Shown: positions 1 through 6,227 of the stretch, piece by piece
How positions within the stretch are numbered: position 1 is the first letter of the stretch
How the letters are laid out: each line of letters begins with the position of its first letter
Assembly: GCA_964597535.1 (NCBI GenBank)
Contig: CAZQYB010000053.1
Coordinates: forward strand, 1 to 15,631
Direction of reading: 5' to 3'
DNA: 15,631 nucleotides
Source of the DNA: CAZQYB01 sp964597535
GTDB taxonomy: Bacteria; Planctomycetota; Phycisphaerae; Sedimentisphaerales; Anaerobacaceae
Translations under genes and position numbers: made by a program
Notes under the pieces: generated by a model
Databases searched by the model: none
Told to the model about the DNA's origin: nothing
Seen by the model: only the letters and a program-made list of their open reading frames with translations

Positions 1-861
1 GGGTTGCCGGGTTTGTCTGCGTTTCTGTGTCGCGCCTAAATCTGCCTCGGTTTGACGTTTCAGTCTCGCGATTCGCTTCAGTGTGCGTTCATCCGCTTTG
101 CCGGCAGAGCGTAAATTGTTAAGACGCTTCAACTGCTCAATTCGCTTAAGAGTGCGGTCGTCCAGGCCCAGTCCTTTGAATTCCGCTGATTCAGCCGAAC
201 TGACATCTCTTCGCTCTCCGTATCTGTCATATCTACCATATCGTCCGCTACTACCGTAGCTGCCTCTGCCGCCGTAGCTGCCGCTGCCACCGTAGCCGTA
301 CTCAGCGGTCAACTCCTGGAATGTTGAGTTGTAAATAGTAAGCTGCACATTTTCCCGTCTCGGCAGGGTTACCAATTCAATAGCGCTCGCCGGTGCAAAA
401 GGCGGCTTTTCAATTTCGGCTTCAACAACGTCTTTCGGTTTCACTGCTCGAGCAATCTCCGCTCCCGGCTCGAACTTCGCTCCTGGCTTCTCAGCAATCG
501 GCCTCTTCACAGGGCCGCGGGGTTCTATCTGTTCCCTGCCCAGACGCGAAACCAGCAGCAGCGAACCTATCAGCAACACCGCCGCAGCGGCACCAATCCA
601 GGCAGGCCTCCTGAAGGAAACAGCCCGTGCCCGCACCGGTGGTTTGCTGACTTCGGCTAACACGCGTGAAATCAAATCGTCAGAAGGCTCAAGCTCCTCC
701 CGCAACAATTCCAAGGCAGCAAATTTACGTTTCAATTGCTCCAGATGCTGTCGGCACCGAGCGCAGTCCCGCAGATGACCAGCGATTTTCTCCAGCCGGG
801 CATCTGGTACCAGCTCGAACTGGTACTCAATAAGTTCTCGCTCTGTAAGATGGTCCTTCAT
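1..861 (-). CDS. Membrane anti-sigma factor with zinc-finger N-terminus (3' end outside window)
   Basis: Likely holds the neighbouring ECF sigma factor inactive at the inner membrane. 287 codons are visible and the frame runs off the left edge. The N-terminal domain has the HxxxCxxC zinc anti-sigma pattern (His29, Cys33, Cys36). One membrane segment lies at about residues 87-105, so residues after ~106 should be outside the cytoplasm. Residues ~185-215 are rich in Gly, Tyr, Ser and Arg and look disordered. A basic motif (D-x-R-T-L-K-R-I-x-x-L-K-R) occurs twice, at 234-246 and 257-269. The stretch ENVQLTIYNS at 170-179 recalls the start of DUF4139-type domains, which is only a resemblance. The ATG overlaps the sigma stop codon (ATGA), with GGGAG 7 nt upstream inside the sigma gene, so the two should be translationally coupled. 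The anti-sigma role is inferred from the motif, topology and neighbour. Confidence 0.82.
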   Translation of the reverse strand, partial: MKDHLTERELIEYQFELVPDARLEKIAGHLRDCARCRQHLEQLKRKFAALELLREELEPSDDLISRVLAEVSKPPVRARAVSFRRPAWIGAAAAVLLIGSLLLVSRLGREQIEPRGPVKRPIAEKPGAKFEPGAEIARAVKPKDVVEAEIEKPPFAPASAIELVTLPRRENVQLTIYNSTFQELTAEYGYGGSGSYGGRGSYGSSGRYGRYDRYGERRDVSSAESAEFKGLGLDDRTLKRIEQLKRLNNLRSAGKADERTLKRIARLKRQTEADLGATQKRRQTRQP

Positions 862-1448
862 CCGGTCTCTCCCGAGACATCAGGTAACTTCTTAGCCAGC
901 GTTTTAAGCGCCCTGTACATTTGTGTTTTTACCGTCCCAATAGAGCAGCCCAATATTTCTGCGACCTCGCGGTAGCTGAGCTGCTGATAATAAGCCAAAA
1001 TAAGCGTTGTCCGCTGCTTCGCAGGCAGCAGCTTGATAGTCTGCCGCACCTGCTCTGCCCGCTCCGCCTTTTCTGCCTCCTGCGATGGATTAAACGAATT
1101 ATCTGCCACAGCAACCGCACCTAATTCTTCACCGTCCCTCTTGGAACAATCTGATTTTCGATTAAGTGATAAGACCTGCAACCGCTTGCGCTTACGCAAA
1201 CCGTCGATAGCAACACGTGTTGCGATTGTAAACAGCCAGGGCCTGAATCGACCACCCCGAAACGTATGTGCTTTTTCGTGGACACGCTTGAATGTCTCCT
1301 GAAAAAGGTCCTCAGCCCGTTCTCGCCTGCCGCTCATCCGCGTCAAATATCTGAGCACACTACCCCCGTATCGGCGCACAATCTCAGCGAACGCCGTCGG
1401 CTCGCCCCGACAATGGGCGTTTATTAGGCTCTCATCTGTGCTCTGCAT
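858..1448 (-). CDS. ECF-type RNA polymerase sigma-70 factor (RpoE-like)
   Basis: Alternative sigma factor that directs RNA polymerase to a stress or envelope regulon. The 196-residue length is normal for ECF sigma factors, which have only regions 2 and 4. Region 2 spans about residues 20-88 and contains the AEDLFQETF helix followed by the FRPWLFTIATR segment used for -10 recognition and melting. Region 4 spans about 140-188 with LPAKQRTTLILAYYQQLSYREVA replaced in order by the helix-turn-helix segment ILGCSIGTVKTQMYRALK. The linker (about 89-139) is charged and poorly conserved. It is the first gene of a two-gene unit with the anti-sigma factor, overlapping it by 4 bp. Upstream there is a plausible ECF-type promoter, which would give autoregulation. 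The regulon cannot be read from this window. Confidence 0.93.
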   Translation of the reverse strand: MQSTDESLINAHCRGEPTAFAEIVRRYGGSVLRYLTRMSGRRERAEDLFQETFKRVHEKAHTFRGGRFRPWLFTIATRVAIDGLRKRKRLQVLSLNRKSDCSKRDGEELGAVAVADNSFNPSQEAEKAERAEQVRQTIKLLPAKQRTTLILAYYQQLSYREVAEILGCSIGTVKTQMYRALKTLAKKLPDVSGETG

Positions 1449-1477
1449 TGAGGCAATCTACTCCATCTACCAATAGA

Positions 1478-1504
1478 GACGCCGCTCACGACCCAGCGGT
1501 TGAC
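1478..1504 (-). promoter_or_regulatory. Candidate ECF-type promoter of the sigma/anti-sigma operon
   Basis: On the minus strand GTCAACC (1504-1498) is followed, 17 bp after its AAC, by CGTC (1481-1478). An AAC -35 core and a CGTC-like -10 core at this distance resemble ECF promoters. The predicted start would lie about 20-25 nt before the sigma ATG at 1448, which suggests that the sigma factor transcribes its own gene. This rests on short motifs only. Confidence 0.35.
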
Positions 1505-1702
1505 AAAGAACAGAAGAATTTTGCAAAAATTCTGCGTTATTCACACAATTCGTAGTCTTCGCATGATTATTAAGACACAGTTCTCAACTTAGGGTTTCAA
1601 CTTTCCGCTTTTTGAGTAATGATTGTTCCCTGCCGAAGTATATGTCGTCAAGTCAAATCCTGCCTTGGGCTTTACGGCGGCCGAGTGAACTGCAATTCGC
1701 AA

Positions 1703-1776
1703 TGAGAGTGCAGGGACTCGAACCCTGGACCTACGGCTTAAAAGGCCGTTGCTCTGCCAAACTGAGCTACACTCCC
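1703..1776 (-). tRNA. tRNA-Lys (anticodon UUU)
   Basis: The minus strand folds as a standard cloverleaf. The acceptor stem GGGAGTG pairs with CACTCTC (one G-U pair at position 2). The D arm is TAGCTCAG..., and the anticodon loop CTTTTAA gives UUU, which reads Lys AAA/AAG. The T arm is CAGGG-TTCGAGT-CCCTG and the discriminator is A at 1703. CCA is not encoded; TTG follows. The gene stands alone, upstream of and in the same direction as the sigma operon, with a TATAAT box just before its 5' end. Length with discriminator is 74 nt. Confidence 0.96.
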
Positions 1777-1777
1777 A

Positions 1778-1901
1778 AAATCAATTCCGAATTATAGCCG
1801 GAAATAGCAGTTGTGTGTAAAATAAATTTTAGGAAAAAGGTGCTTTTCGGTAAAAATTCGCAACTTTTACCCATACAGAATCAACTTTACAGGAAAATTA
1901 A
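1778..1901 (+). repeat. Island-flanking direct repeat, copy A (124 bp)
   Basis: Aligns end to end with 14711-14833 in the same orientation: 15 mismatches and one single-base gap, about 87% identity counted by eye. Thirteen of the 15 substitutions are transitions. The left edge coincides with the tRNA-Lys 5' end; the right edge fades after TTAA at 1901. The longest identical run is about 25 bp (1852-1876). The copy contains the tRNA promoter. The pair brackets the polysaccharide cluster. Confidence 0.9.
1791..1819 (-). promoter_or_regulatory. Promoter of tRNA-Lys
   Basis: Reading the minus strand, TACACA (1819-1814, 4 of 6 matches to TTGACA) is followed after 17 bp by a perfect TATAAT (1796-1791). 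Initiation about 7 nt later gives a leader of about 8 nt before the mature tRNA 5' end at 1776, as expected for a tRNA gene. The element lies inside direct-repeat copy A. Confidence 0.7.
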
Positions 1902-2173
1902 ATGTGAGCTTTTGTACAAACCGACTCGGAACTATTCGTATTAGACTCTGATTTGCCAGAAACTTGAATGGGCAGCGAACAAAAGAACCAAAATGTGTAC
2001 GAAAAAGCAGCGTAATCAACAAGAAACGGCTATCCAACGTGCTTTCAGGAGTTTTTCGACATTGGAGTTTGGAAGGGCAAGTCACCTGTCAATCCAAAGT
2101 CACAATCCGCGGGTTTGTCATTTGAGTTGCTCTCGACGAAGGGAAAATTTTTGTGGTAAAAAAAATAAAAAGA

Positions 2174-2189
2174 AGGTAGATTTCTACCT
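2174..2189. promoter_or_regulatory. Perfect inverted repeat AGGTAGA-TT-TCTACCT
   Basis: Seven-base arms with a two-base centre. It overlaps the candidate -35/spacer region of the operon promoter, as an operator would. On the minus strand it is followed by a T-rich tract (complement of the A-run at 2159-2173), which would also fit an intrinsic terminator for leftward transcription. Neither role is proven. Confidence 0.45.
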
Positions 2190-2201
2190 GTGGACTTGGT
2201 A

Positions 2202-2230
2202 TTATCCCACTCTAAACTGTGTGGGGATAA
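2202..2230 (+). promoter_or_regulatory. Leader stem-loop TTATCCCAC / GTGGGGATAA
   Basis: Arms at 2202-2210 and 2221-2230 pair over nine bases with one bulged G and a 10-nt loop. No T-run follows on the plus strand, so it is not a standard terminator. It overlaps the candidate -10 and could be an operator half-site pair or an mRNA leader structure. Confidence 0.35.
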
Positions 2231-2342
2231 AAGCGTCTGCAAAAACCAATAAATAGGGCAAGAAAAACAAGAGTAATAATATGCAGTGTACAGCCTTGAG
2301 GATTTGTGGATGCTTTTAAAATTCTGGTAGGAGGCCAATATT

Positions 2343-3716
2343 ATGACAAGTCCAGAAAATGGCGGTTCAAACAAGCAAACGACTGGTAACAATGCTCAAG
2401 AAGAGGAGAACATCTACAAAGATGAAATAAATCTGATAGATTATTTTTTAGTTCTCTGGAAACACAAGTGGCTTATTTTATTTGGTTCAGTTTTGCCGGC
2501 TTTGATAGTCGGGCTTATTTTTTTCTTTACACCAAGAAGCTATGAAATTACTTATGTCTATGATGTAAGAGATGATGTGAGAGATGATGTGAGAGATGAT
2601 GTAAGAGATGATGTGAGAGATGATGTAAGAGATGATGTGAGAGATGATGTAAGAGATGATATGAGAGATGATGTAAGAGGCGATGTAAGAGATGATGTAA
2701 GAGGCGATGTAAGAGATGATGTAAGCGGCTGGAATCTTAATGAAAAGAATTACAATGTTTTCGTCATCAGATTCTATAGTGAAGAAAACTTAAATAAGAT
2801 TGTAAGTAAACTGCGAGAAAACGGGCTTAATGAATATGCTGGATCAGTAGTCGCCGCTGGAAGTAACCCGAATGGTTTGCGGGGCCTTTTAAGGTTTGAG
2901 CCAGTACCTTCCTATATCGACCTTTCCAAAGCAAATATAACCGATACCAGGCAATTAGAGCAGATTCGAAAATTAACAGCTCAGTTGCTTCGTATGACTA
3001 TAGTCGGGGGGGCTAAAGAAAAACTTCTCAACATATCTTCTGTAATAAGGGACAACCTTGAAAAGGTAATTCCTGTATATATGATTCAGAAACAGTTGTC
3101 TGATGACATACGAACATATAAAATGAGGATGGCTGATATTGAGAGCGATAAATTTGATTTGGAGCTTACCTTAAAAACAAACAGGAATGTGTTAGAAAAG
3201 TTCCAAAAAATGAAAGGCGGCTATCCTGATAGAGTCGAAGGAGAAGTCGTGCTGCAGTTTGATGTTGGTAGTAAGAGCGAATACCTGCCTTTGAAGTATC
3301 AGGTGCAGGCAGTGGAGTCTCAACTTATACAACTTGAAAAACAAATAGCTGTAAATGAAGCAAAATATAAGTATTATGAAAATTTGTTGGCCTTAAACCA
3401 AAAACTATTTGCCGAGTTGAAGAACAATGTTTCCTCATACTATACAATTCAACAATTCCATTCCTACTTAACTGAATTAGTTGCTAGTTATGAAACTAAG
3501 GAATTGAAAGATTATTTAGCTTCATATATTAAACGAATAGAGAACAGAATTTCCATAAGCACCCCTGTTTCAGAAAATCCAAAGATGTATTCGATTGCTA
3601 AAGGTACAGTTAAGAAAAGTGGCCTTGTGTTTGTGGTAGCGTTAATGATATCAATATTTGTATCCTTCCTGTTAGAAGGCCTTAAAAAAGCCAGGCTCAG
3701 ATTTCGTAAGAACTAA
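2343..3716 (+). CDS. Wzz/PCP-type polysaccharide chain-length determinant with VRDD repeat
   Basis: Inner-membrane polysaccharide co-polymerase expected to set chain length by acting on the Wzy polymerase. 457 residues. After a short cytosolic N-terminus with the typical INLIDYFLVLWKHKW entry, TM1 is at about 43-62 and TM2 at about 428-445, with a basic tail. The large periplasmic part has charged, coil-forming stretches (about 240-400). There is no fused BY-kinase domain, and the usual Pro-rich stretch before TM2 is not obvious. The oddity is residues 75-126: thirteen four-residue units, mostly V-R-D-D, one M-R-D-D and two V-R-G-D, just after the first periplasmic strand. The start is fixed by AGGAGG 8 nt upstream. 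First gene of the operon; length control fits the Wzy gene six kb downstream. Confidence 0.85.
   Translation: MTSPENGGSNKQTTGNNAQEEENIYKDEINLIDYFLVLWKHKWLILFGSVLPALIVGLIFFFTPRSYEITYVYDVRDDVRDDVRDDVRDDVRDDVRDDVRDDVRDDMRDDVRGDVRDDVRGDVRDDVSGWNLNEKNYNVFVIRFYSEENLNKIVSKLRENGLNEYAGSVVAAGSNPNGLRGLLRFEPVPSYIDLSKANITDTRQLEQIRKLTAQLLRMTIVGGAKEKLLNISSVIRDNLEKVIPVYMIQKQLSDDIRTYKMRMADIESDKFDLELTLKTNRNVLEKFQKMKGGYPDRVEGEVVLQFDVGSKSEYLPLKYQVQAVESQLIQLEKQIAVNEAKYKYYENLLALNQKLFAELKNNVSSYYTIQQFHSYLTELVASYETKELKDYLASYIKRIENRISISTPVSENPKMYSIAKGTVKKSGLVFVVALMISIFVSFLLEGLKKARLRFRKN
2565..2720 (+). repeat. In-frame 12-bp minisatellite (13 units) inside the Wzz gene
   Basis: Unit GTRAGAGATGAT, encoding V-R-D-D, repeated 13 times without interruption, then a degenerate half unit at 2721. 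Units 3-8 alternate GTG/GTA, giving a 24-bp period. Units 10-13 form two copies of a second 24-bp unit containing GGC (V-R-G-D-V-R-D-D). The nested periods indicate stepwise expansion by slippage or unequal exchange. Gain or loss of a unit keeps the frame and changes the protein by four residues. Confidence 0.97.
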
Positions 3717-3778
3717 TTTTTGGCTAAACAAATAAAATTATCAGTGTAATCAGCGGTTAATTGCAACCCACAGGCCTG

Positions 3779-3798
3779 CCCTGAGCGCAGCCGAAGGG
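3779..3798. repeat. REP-like dispersed repeat fragment, CCCTGAGCGCAGCCGAAGGG
   Basis: This 20-mer lies between the first two operon genes. It resembles the short CCCTGAGC...CGAAGGG elements that are scattered between genes in many bacterial genomes. Only the outer bases (CCC/GGG) pair well, so it is not a strong terminator. Only one copy is in the window, so its repetitive nature is inferred from its appearance. Confidence 0.4.
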
Positions 3799-3823
3799 GA
3801 CGGAGTCTAATAAGATTTATGAT

Positions 3824-5143
3824 TTGCAACAAATCAAGCAACGGCCACTATTGAAACCGGATTTGTCTAGCCGATTGTGGAAGGTTGTCACTTCTCAAAA
3901 GAAACACGCCCAGAACCTCTCTGTTTTGGTTTTTGTTAATTTTCTTATCGCTGGTCTTGGTTTTTTAACGAGAGTAAAAATTGCAAATACTTTAGGGAGG
4001 GAAGGTTTTGGTCTATTCGCATATGCCTTGGCATTAGGAAGCTATGGAGCAGTCATAGTCAGGTTTGGCCTAGACCGCACCTTTGTACGCGACCTCATCC
4101 ATTACCCAAGGCGTTTTGGTCAATTAGTTGCTGGAAGTCTTGTTTTACGGGGCTTGCTCTTAGTTGTGGTGATCCTGGCGCTAGTCAGTTGGAAGTTGAC
4201 TTTTGCGAGTAGCGAGCTTAGCTGGGGCGTGATTGCTGTAGTAGTTGGTACCTCCCTTATGGCATTGGACTTGCGTGCCGTGTATGATAGTTGGCATAAA
4301 ATGTCGCGCGACGCAGTTTATAACCTCATACAGAGATGCTGTTATTATGCACTAATCTGGATTGTGGTATTGTTTGTTCCGGATAAACTGAGCATTGGTC
4401 TGATTGGTGCGGGGACTATATTATCTGCGGCCCTGTATCTGTTTATGCAGCAACGGTGGGCGTTTAGGCGAATCGAATTTTATAAAGCAAAAGAGTCTCT
4501 GGCAAAGACAGCTATCAAGCTTGGATTCGCCAATCTTTTGGTATGGGCGGCTGCTATAGGTTGTCTGTCCTTTGGTGTCTTAAGTCAGCTTTTGTTAAAA
4601 TATTTCAGGGGAAATGCCGAACTTGGCGGTTATTCAGCTTGCTGGCAGATAGTATTATTAGCAACTCTGTTGCTCAATCAAATAGCCAGGATAGGCAAGC
4701 CAGCGATAGCTCGGTACACTGGCAACAATCCCAAAACAAATGCTGATCGTCTCCATTTCCTTGTTCGCTACAGCGGTATTATGCTCGCGGTAGCGGCTAC
4801 CATAGGTTTGCCTTCTATGTTATTCCCGGAGATTATCATAGGAACAATTTTCCGCCCAGAGTATATCTCTGCAGCCGGTACCCTTCGCATCTTAGGTGCT
4901 TACATCATGGTTCTTTCTGTTGGAATGGTCGCTGCTCAGTATGTACTTGCGGCTCGTATGGAAAAAACCTATTTTGCTAGTGTTATCCTTGGCGGTGTGC
5001 TTAGCGTCTCTCTTTGTCTTGTGCTCATCCCAAAATTCTCGGCATTCGGGGCAGCTCTATCGCTGTTGATTTCCCATAGCGCTGCGATGGGACTGTATGT
5101 GCTGGCTGCTATTCGTAAAGTCACGAGGGGAGCCAAAAGATAA
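3824..5143 (+). CDS. Wzx-like polysaccharide flippase (MATE/MOP superfamily)
   Basis: Expected to flip undecaprenyl-linked repeat units across the inner membrane for polymerisation by Wzy. 439 residues, hydrophobic almost throughout, about 12 membrane segments after a basic N-terminus of about 30 residues. The N-terminal pattern (FVNFLIAGLGFLTRVKIANTLG, with G-R-E-G-F-G next) is typical of the polysaccharide-biosynthesis flippase family. The second half repeats the fold, with PEIIIGTIFRPEY in the loop region seen in relatives. The start is uncertain: TTG at 3824 lacks a good ribosome-binding site, and the nearby ATG at 3819 is in another frame and stops after 11 codons. The base composition is richer in G+C (30 of 60 in the line at 4201) than the next three genes, suggesting mosaic origin. 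Confidence 0.85.
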   Translation: MQQIKQRPLLKPDLSSRLWKVVTSQKKHAQNLSVLVFVNFLIAGLGFLTRVKIANTLGREGFGLFAYALALGSYGAVIVRFGLDRTFVRDLIHYPRRFGQLVAGSLVLRGLLLVVVILALVSWKLTFASSELSWGVIAVVVGTSLMALDLRAVYDSWHKMSRDAVYNLIQRCCYYALIWIVVLFVPDKLSIGLIGAGTILSAALYLFMQQRWAFRRIEFYKAKESLAKTAIKLGFANLLVWAAAIGCLSFGVLSQLLLKYFRGNAELGGYSACWQIVLLATLLLNQIARIGKPAIARYTGNNPKTNADRLHFLVRYSGIMLAVAATIGLPSMLFPEIIIGTIFRPEYISAAGTLRILGAYIMVLSVGMVAAQYVLAARMEKTYFASVILGGVLSVSLCLVLIPKFSAFGAALSLLISHSAAMGLYVLAAIRKVTRGAKR

Positions 5144-5206
5144 TTTTATAATTCTCTCGAGAACAATTGGGTTTCTATACTTATGTTATAAGATGGGAGC
5201 ATATCC

Positions 5207-5242
5207 ATGAGAGAAATCTGGACAACTTCGGCGAGTGGTTAA
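5207..5242 (+). CDS. Candidate 11-codon leader ORF coupling to the FrhB-like gene
   Basis: ATG at 5207 has GGGAG (5195-5199) at an ideal 7-nt distance. The frame encodes MREIWTTSASG and stops at TAA 5240-5242, which overlaps the GTG start of the next gene (5235) by eight bases. The FrhB-like gene has no good ribosome-binding site of its own, so translation of this minigene may feed ribosomes to it. It could instead mark a frameshift or a lost N-terminus. Confidence 0.35.
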   Translation: MREIWTTSASG

Positions 5243-6227
5243 AAAAGACATTCACATACAAAGCCCCCAGTTTAGATATGAGCCGCTGATACTGTGTGCC
5301 GCCGATGAGAAAATCAGATACAAGGCTAGCTCGGGCGGAGTCGTATCTACCATCGTGCGCTACCTGTTTGAAGAAGGGAGAATAGAAAATGCAGTAAGCT
5401 ATGAATTTGATAGATATGAGTGGTTCAAACCTAAACTTATAAAGTCATATGAGGAATACCACACTGTGGGTTCTATATATCATGATGTGGAACTGATAAA
5501 ATTTGTAAAAGACAATGCACGCGATATAAAAGGCAAGATATTAGTTACATGCCTTCCATGCCAAGTAAAAGCAGTTAGAAAAATCTTAGAGGAGAATAAG
5601 ATAGAATCTTTTATTGTTGCGTTGACATGCTCTGCTCAAATGTCGAAGGAAGCAACTCATTTTTTATTCGATAAGTTTGGCATAGAAGAAAAAGATATAG
5701 AGTTTTTCAGGTACAGAGGGAATGGATGGCCTTCTGGTGTGCAGATAAAAACAAGGACTAATAAATACTTCTTTCATAATAATAAATCTATTTGGACGGA
5801 TATTTTCAACTCCCATCTGTTTGCCTTAAAACGGTGTTTCTCATGTAAGGACACATTCGGATTAGAGGCAGATATATCTGTTGCTGACCCGTGGCTTGAA
5901 AGGTATAAGACAATGGACGAAATTGGAAACACTTTGGTGCTGGCACACACGGATAAGGGCAACGAATTAATTCAAGAAGCTTTACAGTCGGGCACATTGA
6001 AATTAACAGAAAACATATCACAGTTTGAAGCAGTAAATTCTCAGGCGTGGACTCTTAAGAGAAAATATGTTTTGAGAAAATATAAGACTTTACTAAATCC
6101 CATCTTAAAGGTAATGCGAAGCAAAATATACGTTTCTCTCATGTCGCCATTCAATTTAATAAGAATACATACCAGAGTCTTTAACAAGGTCGTCAGGGTC
6201 TTGTCAAAATTGGAAAAAATCAGATGA
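5235..6227 (+). CDS. Coenzyme F420 hydrogenase/dehydrogenase beta-subunit (FrhB) family protein
   Basis: Member of the FrhB/FdhB family, flavin- and Fe-S-binding oxidoreductase subunits often found in polysaccharide loci beside pyruvyl transferases, where the reaction is not established. 330 residues. Family landmarks: IRYKASSGGVVS at 27-38; the CLPCQ motif at 106-110 (usually G-T-P-C-Q); Cys132; and RCFSCK at 200-205 leading into ADISVADPW at 212-220. The N-terminal two-cluster ferredoxin domain of many relatives is absent; the protein starts almost directly at the core. The start is GTG at 5235, the only reasonable one after the in-frame stop at 5208-5210. It overlaps the next gene by ATGA. 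The C-terminal ~70 residues are basic and uncharacteristic. The family is clear; the substrate and electron partner are unknown. Confidence 0.82.
   Translation: MVKKDIHIQSPQFRYEPLILCAADEKIRYKASSGGVVSTIVRYLFEEGRIENAVSYEFDRYEWFKPKLIKSYEEYHTVGSIYHDVELIKFVKDNARDIKGKILVTCLPCQVKAVRKILEENKIESFIVALTCSAQMSKEATHFLFDKFGIEEKDIEFFRYRGNGWPSGVQIKTRTNKYFFHNNKSIWTDIFNSHLFALKRCFSCKDTFGLEADISVADPWLERYKTMDEIGNTLVLAHTDKGNELIQEALQSGTLKLTENISQFEAVNSQAWTLKRKYVLRKYKTLLNPILKVMRSKIYVSLMSPFNLIRIHTRVFNKVVRVLSKLEKIR

Larger units (their letters stand above)
1902..2342 (+). promoter_or_regulatory. Non-coding leader region upstream of the polysaccharide operon
   Basis: No credible gene was found in these 441 bases; the open frames on either strand lack family features and ribosome-binding sites. 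A possible extended -10 (TG-G-TATTAT, 2197-2205) has a poor -35 (TAGATT, 2177-2182). It would start transcription near 2212, with a leader of about 130 nt. Two inverted repeats overlap this area (2174-2189 and 2202-2230). The promoter call is weak; the strong ribosome-binding site AGGAGG at 2329-2334 belongs to the first gene. Confidence 0.4.

Noticed and set aside
1612..1797. Plus-strand open frame of 61 codons
   Set aside because: It runs antisense through the tRNA-Lys gene and has no family features.
2045..2392. Minus-strand open frame of 115 codons
   Set aside because: No ribosome-binding site, unusual composition, overlaps the start of the Wzz gene and matches no family I know.
2565..2720. 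CRISPR array
   Set aside because: The units are 12 bp with no spacers and lie in frame inside a coding sequence.
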